A stretch of DNA of 64,000 nt from Pseudofabraea citricarpa (GCA_029641185.1 JAPWGK010000031.1:124001-188000), one strand, 5' to 3'. Shown: positions 45,510-61,846, numbered from the stretch's first letter. A program made the numbers and translations. The notes: generated by a model from the sequence alone, not told the origin.

Positions 45510-46818
45510 GATAGATGCTTTTTGCTCAACCGCTCTAAACGAGCAACCAATAACCCCCCCAAAACTGGACAACCATTGATAGATGAGGATGCGGGAAAAG
45601 GCGAATTTTGGATTAGACAGGTGTCGCCGTCTCTAGACAGTCACTAGGAATTAAGAAGCATTTATCACAAGTTAAGCTTGCTCGACGTGCGTGCGTGCCA
45701 GCCATGGTCGATCTCGATGCTCTGCATGAGGACGGTAGTTCAGCTGTCAATATGGCTTGTTCGTATTAGTTCGTATGCCAGAATCATGCATTTCTGGTCA
45801 AAGTACATAGCTAGGTATACAACTAGTCGATGTGAAGGGATGCTAGATAGATAGTTTTGCGGACGGATGCTCTAGAAACAGAAGGTCGTTGGTCGGGTAG
45901 CTGTGGTCGCCATGCACGACTATGCAACACCAGCACCACCACACACCTTGCACCCTCAACCCCTCCATCAGAGATGACGATGATGCTCAAGCTTAGGTCT
46001 GTGCCTACGTGCCGGAAAAGGGGCAGCAGGGATATGCTCTTGGAGAACCCACTTGCCTCTTACCTGCAACCCCTCTCCCCTCCTCAATGCATCTTAATGC
46101 TACAGTACAAATCCAGCTTGGGGTTCGCTCAGTGTCAGCATTCTTGGGAACTCTTTTCTGTCACGGCTGCACAGCAACAATACAGTACGTAGCCCGGCTT
46201 AATAATTGCTGATGACCTGCATGAGCGCAACCTCACCTCACCCCACCCCACCACACTCGCCTGCTTAGCTACTGTACTGTAGGTAGCTGAAGAGCAGCGA
46301 AACAAACACCCACAAAGAGCGAAAGATAGAGAGAGAGAGAGAGGCTGTGCTCTGCTTTGCTTTGCTTCCACAAGGACCACAACACACAACCCACAACACA
46401 CAACCCACAACCCAAACAAAGTCCACCCAACCAACCCAACCTCACGTGCCGGCCCCCGTCTTCAACCCAGCAGCCCAGCAGCCCAGAAGCCCAGGAACAA
46501 TCTCGAAATATTTCGAAACACATTACGAGTGATCCCCCCGCCAGAGCCCGTAAGCTACATACCAACACTCCCAAATACTGTACTGTACGGGCAGCGTCGT
46601 CGCATCGCACTTTCTTGATCCATGCGTGCGTGATTGCTGTGTGCCCGACGTATTGCTCCATCCTCCCACTCGCCAAGCTCTTCCATCAACAAAGCACCAA
46701 AGCACAACCCGTGGTACCCCACCTCCGCGAGAATTAACTTGGAAACACCTCCCCCCCCTCTGTACCTCCACCACAACATCATCCCGTGGCGTGTTGACAC
46801 GCGCCGGAACCCGCAATC
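45510..46818. other. Promoter and long leader of PKC1
   Basis: 1.3 kb with no supported gene. Simple repeats cluster at 46325-46342 (GA), 46379-46413 (14-bp unit) and 46466-46494 (8-bp unit). The CA-rich stretch and the lack of introns suggest a long 5' leader for PKC1. Short upstream ATGs are present. Confidence 0.6.
46379..46494. repeat. Short tandem repeats in the PKC1 leader
   Basis: ACAACACACAACCC is repeated about 2.5 times at 46379-46413, and CCCAGCAG about 3.6 times at 46466-46494 (the third unit reads CCCAGAAG). Both lie in the presumed 5' leader of PKC1. They are candidates for length variation between strains. Confidence 0.85.
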
Positions 46819-50604
<3,786 letters not shown>

Positions 50605-51156
50605 GATACATGAGAACTTGTTGGCGTACTGTTTACTCAGATTCCACCTTCTTGGTACACAAAATCGGCCTTTAGCAGCGGCGTCGGATAACTGTGGCCG
50701 TGATGACGACGCTATGATGGGAGATGGCTGAATGAATGAAAACATGATAGAGGGCACAGCTGGGGGGACTGATTTGACGGAGATAAAAATGATTCCCCCA
50801 ATACAATTCTTATTCGACTCTTAGACGCTTTGCATCCTGGGCGGGCGGCTTTGAGCTTCTTCTTTTTTTTTTTATCAGCGATCCTGTAAGCTTTGTAATA
50901 GACCAACCATTGAAGTTTTTATCTTTGACGTCCAGAAGCGATACTTTTATTTGAGTGAATATTTTTATGATCTCGATACTGCTCTATGATCTTAGTGGCA
51001 ACAAGCAAACTATTCGCAGACACTTGGCCAATAGTGCAACTACCATTAAGAAAAGCCTCCAAGGACATTCTCCATGCCATCATTCAATCATCAGCCCATC
51101 CCGTCAACCACCTTGACTTGTAAACCACGAACTCCGCCAACCCCATAAATTCTCCA
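50605..51156. other. Convergent 3' region, no gene seen
   Basis: 552 bases between the PKC1 and prolyl-tRNA synthetase stops. It contains a run of T near 50862-50873. No coding sequence is supported. Confidence 0.6.
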
Positions 51157-52880
51157 CTAGTAGCTTCTTCCGAACATACACCAACTCTCAGCCAAAGCAC
51201 CACACTCTGGGTTCAAACACTTGGTCTCGCCCTTAACGATTCCTTCTGGCTGCTCGAATGGGATACACAAACTCTTCATTCCCATGCTGGGAACCTTTTC
51301 GTGGTTTGGACCCTCATCAATCTCCTCGCTCTTGGTCAACTCCTTGATCTTGTCTTCACACTTCTCTGCTAAGCAGTGAGGAATCAGTACAACATTCTTG
51401 GCGTCGAGAGCTGGGACCACCTCAGCCCAGTTGGTAATGTTCAGACGGTGCTCCTTGAATGATGCATCGGCCTTGGTGTATAGGTCCTTTTGAATAGTCT
51501 CAAGGAGACCGGGGACGGAGGTTGCGAGGTCGGAAAGAGGAAGGGTGCCCTTTTCTCCAGTGTCACGGCGAGCATAGGAAACAACTGACGCAGCGGCATC
51601 CTTTGGACCATACTCTAGGCGTAGAGGAACACCCTTAAGTTCCCAGTCGTTGAACTTCCAGGCTGGGGTATAACCTTCACGAACGTCATAGTCAACTCTG
51701 ACTCCAGCTTTCTTGAGGGTAACCTTCAGCTCTTGGAGTTTATCGTAGTGACTGCTCTTTTCTTCTGGGGTGGTGTTCTTGTTAATGCCGACAGGAATGA
51801 TGACTGCCTGCAACTTTGCAATTCGTGGAGGGAGGACTAGCCCCTTGTCATCACTATGGATCATGACCATAACACCAATAACACGAGTGGAAAGACCCCA
51901 AGAGTTTTGCCAGACGTGAATATGTTTAGCCTTTTCGCCACTCTTTGGTGTTGGATCTTCAACCGTGATATCAAACATCTTACTGAAGTTCTGCCCGAGA
52001 CAATGGGATGTTCCACCTTGGATACCACGCCCATTGGAAGGAATATAGCCCTCGACGGTAGTAGTATAGTATCCTCCAGCAAACTTTTCCTTCTCAGTCT
52101 TGCGACCACGTACAACAGGGACGGCAAGAAGCTGCTCATAGACTCCAGCATACAGCTCCAAGATCTGAAGGACTTCCTCGCCAGCAAGCTCTTCGGTTAA
52201 ATGCGCAGTATGGCCCTCTTGCCACAAGAATTCTCTGTGTCTTAAGAAAGGAGTGGTTTGTTTTGCTTCCCAACGTACAACACTGTTCCATTGGTTTAGA
52301 CGGAGGGGAAGATCTCTGTGACTTCGAATCCACTTCGCGTAGTATGGGTACATAACAGCTTCAGACGTAGGACGGACTGCAACTGGAACCTCGAGGTCCT
52401 TGTCACCACTAACAACTGTCAGTTTCAAAAGCATTTTTAAAAGGTTCTCGTAATGACATACGCCTTAGTGACCCAAGCAAGCTCAGGAGCAAAACCTTCA
52501 ACGTGATCCTTCTCCTTCTCAAGAGACTTTGAAGACAGGAACATTGGGAAGTTGGCCTCCTCAACATCCATTAGTTCAATGCGCTCCTGGAACCAGGCTC
52601 TAATGGTGTTCCAGATGAACATAGTTGAAGGACGCAAGATAAAGAAGCCCGAAATCTCAGTGTAGTATTCAATCATCTCTGCCTTTAGAACAACCTCCTG
52701 GTACCATGCTGAGAAGTTCTCAGTCTTCTTGTTGGTGATTCCAAAAGGATCGTCCTTCTTTCCCCCCACCACGGCGAGAGATTGTTTTGCTGCTTTGGCA
52801 GCTTTTTCTGCCGCCATTTTCGCTTGCTTCTCGGCCTTCTTGAGAGCACTTTTGGAGGGTTCTTGAGGAGCGTCCGCCAT
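51157..52880 (-). CDS. Prolyl-tRNA synthetase, cytosolic (archaeal/eukaryotic type)
   Basis: Class II synthetase that charges tRNA-Pro. Exons (minus strand) 52880-52462 and 52408-51157 give 556 residues. A Lys/Ala-rich N-terminus (KKAEKQAKMAAEKAAKAAKQ) precedes the catalytic core (FSAWYQEVVLKAEMIEYYTE). Motif 2 is RWEAKQTTPFLRHREFLWQE, and GTSHCLGQNFSKMFDI is a further core segment. Splicing gives WVTKAGDKDLEVPVAVRPTS, which matches the family; the acceptor is the one just before TGGTGAC, not the CAG five bases upstream. The anticodon-binding domain follows (LPPRIAKLQAVIIPVGINKN). The C-terminal zinc-binding-like domain ends ESWCMFGRSY, as in eukaryotic enzymes. No YbaK-type editing insert is seen. 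Divergent from CCT1. Confidence 0.95.
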
Positions 52881-53529
52881 GGTAGCTGTGTCGCGGTCGA
52901 CGATCGTACGGGAGGAAGATGGTGGTTATGTTTTGAGTCAACCTCTACTTTCTCGTCGCACTTTCAGTGAAAGTGACTCCTTGCGCTCAACCCCTCCACT
53001 AGCGCGCTTTAGGCGAACCCCCCTCTCCGCCTCGCAAATCCCCTATCTTAGCCGGCGAGTGACTCTATCACTACTAGCTCTAGATTGAAGAGGGGGATTG
53101 GTCGTAGTTATAATTCATTGGATTATGTATTGAGATGTTTATTCTCGTTTGATATATTTTATTATTAAGAAGTGCTGTTGGACCGCAGTAAGATTGGTTC
53201 AATTGTAGACCCAGCATATCATCTTGGTCTGCATATTTTTATATATATAACCATGTTGACCATCTGTCTTCAGTACCCTACTAGATAACGAGGTGCATAA
53301 CTTACGCAGGTGTAATACGTTCTGCGTCACAAGTGATGTCTCACACTTAGCAATCGTTCAGCGACAACTCAGAACCGAGCGGACGACAAACGACCTCGAG
53401 GCTGAACATTCAGCAGCCACACTTCAGCCTCAGGCCAATATCTACGCGTGAATTTTTGAGAGCCTTCGCGACGACGGTCAAGAATTCTGGAGAGCTTGGT
53501 CAACACCTCATATCTTCCTAAAACACAAA
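52881..53529. other. Divergent promoter of prolyl-tRNA synthetase and CCT1
   Basis: 649 bases. The part near 53100-53260 is AT-rich, including a TATATATATAACC stretch at 53240. No coding region is supported. It must serve both housekeeping genes. Confidence 0.6.
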
Positions 53530-55384
53530 ATGGGATCCTTATTCGAACAACCCAGAAACGCCGGAACCCTGTGTAAGCTTCAGCCTCCATGTGCCTGACG
53601 CAGAACAACGCTAACAACCTGCAGTCCTTGGTGGCCAGAAGATCAGTGGCTCAGATATTCGCGACCAGAATGGTATGCTTTTTGAATGTGCTTGAAGTAA
53701 GCTGGAGACTAACATCTTGTCAGTTTTGGCTACTCAAGCCATCGCAAATGTGGTCAAGAGCTCGTTCGGACCTAGCGGTCTGGACAAGATGATGGTGGAT
53801 GATATAGGAGTAAGTAGCTTGCTGCGAACCTGGGCATCTTGAGCTGATTAATTTTAGGATGTCACAGTGACGAACGATGGCGCAACTATTCTGTCCTTAC
53901 TCGATATCGAACACCCTGCTGGCAAAATTCTTGTGGATCTAGCTCAGCAACAGGACAAGGAAGTAGGAGACGGAACCACATCTGTTGTTATTATTGCGGC
54001 AGAACTCCTTCGACGGGCCAACGAGCTCATGAAGAACCGAATACATCCTACCACTATCATCACTGGCTACCGATTAGCTCTCCGCGAGGCAGTCAAATAC
54101 ATGCACGAGAATATCAGTGTGAAAGTTGATACTCTCGGCCGCGAATCTCTGATCAACATCGCTAAAACCTCCATGTCGAGTAAGATTATTGGTTCGGATT
54201 CTGACTTCTTTGCGAACATGGTTGTGGATGCTATGCAGGCTGTCAAGTCAACCAACAACCGCCAAGAGACCAAGTACCCTGTGAAGGCAGTCAACATCCT
54301 GAAGGCACATGGAAAGGGAGCTTTGGAGTCAATTCTGGTCAAGGGTTATGCTTTAAATTGCACAGTTGCTTCGCAGGCAATGAAGACGAGAATCACAGAT
54401 GCAAAGATCGCTGTTCTCGACCTCAACTTGCAGAAGGAGAGAATGAAGCTCGGAGTCCACATTACTATCGATGACCCACAACAACTGGAGCAGATCCGAC
54501 AACGTGAGGCTGGTATAGTAATGGACAGAGTGGACATGATTCTTAAGGCTGGAGCAAACGTCGTAATGACAACTAAGGGTATTGATGATTTGGTTCTCAA
54601 GCTTTTTATTGAGAAGGGAGCTATGGCTGTGCGAAGATGCAAGAAGGAGGATCTGAGAAGAATAGCCAAGGCAACTGGCGCTACTCTCATCAGTTCATTG
54701 TCAGATCTGAATGGTGACGAGAAGTTCGAGGCTTCCTCGTTAGGTCACGCTGATGAGGTTGTACAAGAGAGAATATCAGACGACGAGTGTATTTTGGTTA
54801 GGGGAACCAAGGTCCACACCTCAGCATCTATCATTCTCCGTGGCCCCAACGATTACCAGCTAGATGAGATGGAAAGATCAGTCCACGACTCCCTGTGCGC
54901 TGTCAAGCGGACGCTTGAGAGTGGCAGCATCGTTCCCGGAGGTGGTGCAGTTGAGACGGCTCTCCACATCTACCTGGAGGAATTCGCTGGCACTGTTGGA
55001 TCCAGAGAACAATTGGCCATTGGCGAGTTTGCCCAAGCACTCCTTGTCATTCCAAAGACTCTTGCCGTAAACGCTGCCAAGGACTCATCAGAACTCGTTG
55101 CACAACTCCGATCGCGTCACGCTCTGTCCCAGAGAACCAAGGATGGTGACGCTAAGGAGGACGAGAAGACTATTGCCAAGAAGAAGAATTACAAGAACTA
55201 CGGTTTGGATTTGACCAAGGGCAAGGTTGTGGATGAGATCAAGGCCGGTGTTCTTGAGCCCAGCATGAGCAAGATCAAGCAGTTGAAATCTGCCGTCGAG
55301 GCTTGCATATCCATCATGAGAATAGATACCTTGATCAAGCTTGATCCGGAACAGAGGGGGGAGGATGATGGTCACGGACACTAA
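53530..55384 (+). CDS. CCT1: T-complex protein 1 subunit alpha (CCT/TRiC chaperonin)
   Basis: Subunit of the cytosolic chaperonin that folds actin and tubulin. Exons 53530-53572, 53625-53672, 53724-53809 and 53858-55384 give 567 residues. Group II chaperonin signatures are [40 protein letters not shown] and the nucleotide-binding [16 protein letters not shown]. The Tcp1-alpha identity comes from [20 protein letters not shown] and [20 protein letters not shown], and from the C-terminal block [20 protein letters not shown]. The end is Gly/His-rich (EDDGHGH). The first three exons are short (43, 48 and 86 nt), a pattern of 5'-biased introns. The start at 53530 follows a CA-rich leader. Confidence 0.96.
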
Positions 55385-55834
55385 GGCAAAGATCGATGCT
55401 GATCTTTCAGCTCTGCTCTGCATTTGATGTGAAATAGTTAGACAAAGTCCATGACTGTAATACTACTACCCTATTACCAACTAAATTCCGTATTGCTTTG
55501 ACTTATCTGACCCATGGCTATTCTTGCTAAAATATATATATACTTACTATTACTATGTCTTGGTATCAACTCGGGTTCAAAATCCAGTCTCGCCGAATAC
55601 TAAGTATATCAGCTCATCATTTTAAGAAAGCAGAGCATATATATGGCAGATTCTTTCAGCAAATTCACAGTACGGAAATAATTAAATCAGCCTTTGGAAA
55701 GAGTTTCGACGATTTTGTACAGCGGCATCATTCTCCGACCCTTCTAAAGCCGTACACTCTACGATCTTCTACCTCCACCTTGAAACAAACGGAACGACCT
55801 CCCCCCTCCAACGCTTCTTTATACAATATTTGCT
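55385..55834. other. Convergent 3' region, no gene seen
   Basis: 450 bases between CCT1 and RIP1 stops. AT-rich with a TA microsatellite near 55530. No coding sequence is supported. Confidence 0.6.
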
Positions 55835-56818
55835 TTAACCGATAACCAACGACGCCTCCTCAGGGAAATCATAATCCGGAATCTCGAGATTCAATGGCGC
55901 AGGTCCTCGTCTTATACGTCCGGAGATATCGTAATGGGAACCGTGACACGGGCAGAACCATCCTCCGAAGTCACCAGCTTCACCGATGGGTACGCATCCC
56001 AAATGTGTGCAGACACCTTTGAGGCTATGTTAGTCCATGTCATCATATTTTGTATGAGGCTGTCCCTGGGGCCGATTGAGATTGAGAGAATCTGCACTTA
56101 CCAACCATGACCAACCATTCGGGCTTCTTAACACGGTCGGCATCCTGCTGAGGATCACGCAGTGTCTCGACCTTGACGTTCTCGGCCTCCTTGATCTCCT
56201 CTGCTGTTCTGTGGCGGATAAAGACTGGCTTTCCTCTCCACTTGACAATGACCTATAATCATCAGCACCCGATTCTACCCACTAATACCATAGCATCACA
56301 TACATTCTTGCCCTCGGGAATAGATGATAAGTCGACCTCGACCTTGGCCATAGCCAAAACATCCGCGGATGCCGACATGTTGACGAGGAAATCTGCCATG
56401 ATCAATATTAGCCCACCATCCCAATTAACCTCACAAATGCCCATATGAACCCAATGCGTCCTCCTGATCGATGCGGATGCATATTGAGGTCGTGATAAAG
56501 ACTGCGTGACGTACCCTGAACAGTAGCCTTTGCACCGGCAGCAGTCAAAGCACCCATGGTACCGACCATGAAGTACTGGAAGACCAAGTTGTTACTTGTG
56601 CCAGCCTTGCTTCTGTAGCTGCTGAAATCGGGGATCTTGCTCGAGCGGTCGCCGCCCATGCCACGGAAGGGCGATTCGAAGGAGCTGCTTGGAGCATCAC
56701 TTGCGCTGGCTCGAGATTTGCTAGATGAGGTGCTGATGGCGCGAACGGGGAGGGCAGCTCCTGAGGAGCGTGGGATAGTGCGCAGCAGTGTGCGGGACGC
56801 GGTGCTTAGGGAGGCCAT
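55835..56818 (-). CDS. RIP1: Ubiquinol-cytochrome c reductase Rieske iron-sulfur subunit
   Basis: Catalytic subunit of respiratory complex III; its 2Fe-2S cluster takes electrons from ubiquinol. Exons (minus strand) 56818-56515, 56392-56304, 56252-56102 and 56016-55835 give 241 residues. The first 45 residues ([20 protein letters not shown]) are a mitochondrial presequence. One membrane anchor follows ([20 protein letters not shown]). The cluster ligands are in CTHLGC and [20 protein letters not shown]. The C-terminus [18 protein letters not shown] fits the family. All four exons are needed to join anchor, hinge ([20 protein letters not shown]) and head. No key residue is missing. Confidence 0.97.
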
Positions 56819-57543
56819 GACGCAGGTTGTGGTGGGTGATCAATTGGGAGAGGAGATTGATGGCATTCGGGAAATGTAGGTTGGGAATGACTTTTGAGGA
56901 TCGAAAAGCCTGTTGCTTGATTGGCTGATTCTATAGCTCGATTTTATTGTCACGTGATAGTGCCATTACTTCGCATTCGCAGCGCCCGACGGCATCCCGC
57001 GACTGAGACGACCACAAAATCAGTATTTCAACTACAAAACACCTTACCCATGTTATAATCCAAGTTACTGACTTCTGAAAAATTAAAGCGGATACATTTC
57101 AGAAGCATAGATGAGTAAAAGCTTGATATAGCTTATTCTTCTCCGGCTTGGCTTGATATGGATCTTCTTATTTGAAGCAGACTCGAGATCTGTACCGTAG
57201 CGGTACTGTAGTTCCTCATTCTACCAGAGTGAGAAATAGCATCTCACAACGAATCGTTTCTGCTTATTTTTGGTTAAAGCCATCTAGACGGGTTTGAAAG
57301 GTATATTGGGCATCAATTAAGTTCAAGCGGTTTCAGTGTCATGATCATCAGGGACGGGACCGAGTTCTTATTTTTCATGAACCATGAACTGTATTTGATA
57401 GCTATGACATGGAGGATGCCGCAAATTTTGGCCAATGATTAACTCCGCTATGCTTTTTCACGCGGGGTATTATGATTTCCCCAGCTTCTATTGATACAAG
57501 AGGGTGCTGTCCTTCCCAAATCAGATATTTCCTACATTTTATT
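56819..57543. other. RIP1 promoter and 3' flank of the membrane-protein gene
   Basis: 725 bases. An imperfect palindrome GTACCGTAGCGGTAC lies at about 57192-57206. No coding region is supported. Confidence 0.55.
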
Positions 57544-59231
57544 TCAACCTTTCCAAACCTTTGTGCTGACGCCATATGTATTGCGAAGCGGTCTCCGATC
57601 ATCGTCTGTCTTGACTGCCCACCGCTCTTCGAAAGTTTGGTCACCGTCCATCGCGTTCCCAGTACCCGACCGTGGCTCGACCTTTACTACTATTTCCTTT
57701 GTCGTATGCACTCTCATACCTTGGTCATCTATTACTTCATCTCTATTGTCCACATTATGATACATCCTATACGCCATGCTTGATTGATTCTGTGGTGGCG
57801 GCGAGAGGCCACCACCGCTGGGTAATGTTTCGCGGAGCTCGAGTGAGTTATGGTCACTTTCTTGTGAAGAGAACGATGACGACCATTTGCGATGACGAGT
57901 AAACCTTGGGCTCAGTATATCCGTCGGGGTGCTTTTTGCTATCTCTGCTTTCGTATCGGCTGTTTTATGTTCTGAAACTGATTGTAGAACTGATTGATTC
58001 AGCTTTGGGTTCTGCATTCGAGATACCTTTGAAATAAGGTCGGCCATTGACATCTCAATCTTGAGCTTAACAATGTAAGCAAGGGGGTGGAATTGCATGT
58101 AACTGGATATAATTAGTTTTATTTATCCCAAAATCGGGCTATGAGAACCTACACAAAGGAGTTTTTTAAGCTCATCATAGAAATAATTAGAACGTCCATC
58201 GAGAGTGAGAAGAAAACAAGATATATGTTGAACTTGACCAGGTTCTTATATTTTGTCAAGCCCTGACGAACAAGATTCTTCTGTACGGTTTGTATAAAGT
58301 ACCAATTCAGAAGGCCGTCGACAATCAAATAAATACCCTTCTCACATCGATCCCAAATCTCGTTGATGTGGATGTATCTTTCTGATATCTGAAGGCGAGC
58401 AGGGATCCAGATGCAATAAACCGAAATGTTGATGGCCGTAATTAGGATGGCAGTAAGAATCCGGATTCTAGACCCCTTTTTTCTATTGACAAGCAAGATC
58501 ATCACACGATTGATGATGATCTGGAGGAGGAATTGAACCTAAAATAAAATCAGAATCTTGTTGGCAGTAAAATCTACTGCTTGTTGTGGCATTATTGTGT
58601 TCTTTGGGGATCTCAGGGTAACTCGAGCTTATAACAGGTCGAAGGCTCTCAGATTGAGACCAGAAGTGTCATTCCCCGGTAGATTCGCCCAATTAAAGCT
58701 CGGTTCCCACAATGATTCTTCCAACAAGACGTAGAGGTTGCAATAGATGTGTCCCTTACCTGCAAAGCCCAAAGTGTAACTGCATGCCCATTAGTATACT
58801 ACAAGCATATCAGACTTCATTACTCACGAATGCAAAAGTAGAATGCAAAGCTAGTACGCGAGAGAGATTAGTTTGATTGAGAAAGAATAGATATTTATCT
58901 ACTAACCTGGGCGGGATCACACCACGCAAGTGTAGCCAGCATATTATACTGAAGCTGAGACAAACCGCGATCTCTGCCCATATCATGGTTATGTACGGAG
59001 ATGTCAACCGCGAAAGGCCATGCGTTCTTCGTACTTGGGTTGTCTGCTTTATAGCAGCCCATACAGTCCTTGACAAGGTCTCTGTGAGCCTCTACTCTGG
59101 TCAATGGAGCCTCGTACTTGCACTTACAGAAAACCAAAACCAAGAGTAAATCCCCAGCATAATGAGGCAATAATCATGTCATCCGCCGTAACCGGCTGGA
59201 GAACATAATTAGGAGCAAGCAGGGTGATCAT
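57544..59231 (-). CDS. Fungal multi-pass (about seven-segment) integral membrane protein
   Basis: Exons (minus strand) 59231-59128, 59068-58907, 58850-58828, 58779-58760, 58538-58153 and 58102-57544 give 417 residues. I recognise the family as a widespread uncharacterised ascomycete membrane protein. Seven hydrophobic segments can be counted: around IIASLCWGFTLGFGF, ITMIWAEIAVCLSFSIICWL, FAFYFCILTLWALQVQFLLQ, RILTAILITAINISVYCIWI, IYLIVDGLLNWYFIQTV, FNIYLVFFSLSMDVLIISMM and QFHPLAYIVKLKIEMSMADL. Conserved motifs are CIWIPARLQISERYIHINEI and EKGIYLIVDGLLNWYFI. The last 150 residues form a soluble, Ser-rich tail. Exons 3 and 4 are only 23 and 20 nt but are required to complete segment 3. A receptor-like topology is possible; no ligand or partner is known. 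Confidence 0.85.
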
Positions 59232-60752
59232 TTTGCACGACTAATATTGGCCAAAATGGAAAAGAAAAAAGGATTCTTGAAAGTGAAATGGTACTTGCTA
59301 GAACTGGCCTGCTCACCAGAGTCGCATTTCCAAAAAGCACGATGGGATACAAAAAAGTTGTTGCGCCTCTGGACGAAAAGCCATATACGAGATGCCCTTA
59401 TAGTCTAGTTTCAGCAGCATTTCATAGCGGCGTCTTGCACAGACTTCGGACCTGTTGTAGGCTGTCGTGGAACATCCATGGAAGCCAGAAAGCATAGTGC
59501 CCGAGCAAAGTATAATAAAAGGATGGCTTCCAGCAGGAACCCCGTTCAAGAGTAAGCGGGAAGTTCAGCCTGAGCATTGGAGCTTGGAGGAGACATGTTT
59601 CGCATGAGGGGTCGCGCAGACTTCGCATCGTGTGGCTGCGGCAGTAGATCGTGATCAGCAGATTGGCCCCATAGGCGGTAGGCATGACTCGATTTGCCCT
59701 TCGCTTTAAGCATTGCGATCCCCAGACTACTGTACGTTTCTCCGCAGGACCACAAGCAAAATCCAAGTAGAGTTCGAGAAACTCCATCGCAGCACAAAAG
59801 CACGTGAAAATGCTTCAGCAAGCGTCGAGAGGTCTGATAGCACCCAGGGTCGTTTACCATACTCTTTCCTCTCTGAAAACCCTTGAAAGGCGGACGAGCA
59901 CAGCATCGTGTCTCGCTTTTATCCCACTGAGGACGTGATATCCCACCCGAATATGTTCTTCAGGAAGTCGAGGCTGCGAAGGCAACGTTGGAATCCAGAC
60001 CAGGTACAGTACGCGTTGCAAGAAACTCTGCCAATAGAGTTCACAACTTTGTGACTGTCTTACACCAATCAGCTGCCAGACTGCTAGTTGTAAGGACCAA
60101 GGACGCCCAGGGGAAACCTGCAACATGGGATCGCTCATGATTGCGCCGGAAACTATGTTGCTGAGGCTGGAGCGGTAGACGGCTCCCGTGCTCGTGCTGT
60201 GCTGTGCTGTGCGGGATGTAGCACGCAAATAGTACTAGCGCAAGCGACGTTGCATATATGTAAACAAGTATTACTGTAAGCATCAAGGTCTTATGTACGG
60301 TACGATATGACACTGTAGTGCGGAGTGTTTTTGCGGAGTGTGGAGTGAAGTACCGGAATAGTTGGGGAAGGTGATGTAGGTGAAAGGCGAGAGGCAACGG
60401 GCACCTGGTACTGTAGCTTGGGGCTTCGGCTTATGTAAACATTGAATGCAGACCACCAGACCGACCACCACTGCAGGCACTCCATGCTTTGAAACAAAAC
60501 TCTCTATTCAACCACAGTCCACCACACCTACGGTTGGATTATCACCCTTTTGCAGAGAATCTACTGCATCGAGCACGCTGGACGAACTTGGGTACATTTT
60601 CCGCTTTCGAGAGCACGAGTCACCCCAAGCCATCACATTGGCTATTTTGTTTGGCAACCTTTCGCGAACAAGCAATGTCGGTGTATATGCATGTCTCTAT
60701 GGTCTAAAGTATAATGATCTATACGCTTCAAAGTCTCTAGCCGTGCCTCTTT
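59232..60752. other. 1.5-kb intergenic region, no gene seen
   Basis: Several open frames of 60-124 codons on both strands overlap each other and lack motifs, so none is supported. The region holds the promoter of the membrane-protein gene (left) and the 3' flank of the phosphatase gene (right). It contains scattered GTAC-centred palindromes (near 59731, 60004 and 60408). Confidence 0.55.
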
Positions 60753-61846
60753 CTATGCTTTGCCATTCTGCTTGAAGTTCTCGAGCCCTTTAGCAACAAC
60801 CTCCTCAACTGTTGCCTTTCCATGAACGATGTCTTTCACCGTAGCCAAGATGGAAGACCAGTCTTCGAATGTCTCAAATGGGACTTTCTCTCTGACACAG
60901 TAGTCAACAAGATCTGTCACAAAGTCAGCCTGGTTTTCACTGGTTTGAAGCCGATATTCGTGTTTCTCTCGTTTGAGGCTAAGCAGTGCTCTACGTCGTA
61001 GACGCTCTCCAATGCCTATTCTGGGGGAACTCTGCCCTTGTGTTCATTAAGAACTACTTAATTCTTGCCAGCAGAGTAGAGTGAAGCAGTCGATATTGGC
61101 TCATAGGAGTGAGCAGGCTCCGAAATCAGTTCAAGTGTTGATTGGGGTACTTCTTACCATGACCCTTCTTGGCAAATAAAAGATCTGTCTCTTTAGCTGC
61201 TGACAGATCAGAGACACCATCCCCTGCGTAGAACATTGTTGGTCGCTCTTCTTTGGGCAGTGCTGCATAAGGTCTTATCTCGATTGACTTGTCGTGGCCG
61301 AAGTGGCTGCAAACATTGTTTAGCTTTGTAGCATTGAGACATTTGAGGATTCGGTGGATGAACTCACGTATCGTCGTGGAATACAATCTTCCATCCCCCT
61401 TCTTCGTTGATGCTCTTTCCATCTCTGGGCGCAACATCATTGCTGACAATTTGGATATCGCTGGCAAGTGGCCCAACCAAGTGTACCAACAAGGCCCTGA
61501 TTATGGGCTCCATCCCACTGCTGAGGACGACTACTGGTACATTTTCCTTCTTGCTAAATTCCATAAAGTCCTTAAATCCTACATCCAGTTCAATGTTCTC
61601 TAACAAGGTCTTAATACATTGGTCGTAAGGCATCTTAACGCTGTCCATCATCCCCTGAAAAGAGTCTCTGAATGAGCTCCGGCCATGGAGAACATCAGCA
61701 TTCCCTTGTTTTCGAAGCACTTGGCCGTAGCCTATGGTGTCGGTCAGGAAGTCGTTGCTGTCTCGCTGGGTGATTGTTCCGTCAAAGTCGGTGAAGAAGA
61801 CGAATTTGGGATTCGTCTTCATCGCAGGTAGGTTCGAGGCAACCAT
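60753..61846 (-). CDS. HAD-superfamily phosphatase (phosphoserine-phosphatase-like)
   Basis: Exons (minus strand) 61846-61368, 61306-61158 and 60913-60753 give 262 residues. HAD motif I is FVFFTDFDGTIT (nucleophile Asp and acid/base Asp), motif II is VVVLSSGMEP, the motif III Lys is in FGHDKS, and motif IV is YAGDGVSDLSAAKETDLLFA. The order and length match the fungal family that includes yeast YNL010W, related to phosphoserine phosphatase and PHOSPHO2. The C-terminal exon (DLVDYCVREKVPFETFEDWS) lies beyond a 244-nt intron and is needed to complete the fold. The substrate is not established. The start MVASNLPAMKTN adds a short N-terminal arm; an internal Met nine codons in could also serve. 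Confidence 0.9.

Noticed and set aside
46265..46590. Repeated TACTGTA/TACAGTA palindrome-like words
   Set aside because: They seem enriched near 46.1-46.6 kb and 60 kb, but the total in the window (about a dozen) is close to chance for a 7-mer on both strands.
52409..52434. First CAG acceptor and upstream ATG for exon 2 of prolyl-tRNA synthetase
   Set aside because: Using it breaks the frame from exon 1; the TTAG acceptor giving KAGDKDLEVPV restores the family sequence.
58520..58545. GGTTCAATTCC-like sequence on the minus strand resembling a tRNA T-arm
   Set aside because: It lies at the splice acceptor and start of exon 5 of the membrane-protein gene, and no acceptor stem or anticodon arm can be built around it.
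59422..59860. Overlapping minus-strand frames of 104-124 codons
   Set aside because: They overlap in different frames, have no family motif, and contain no plausible splice chain.
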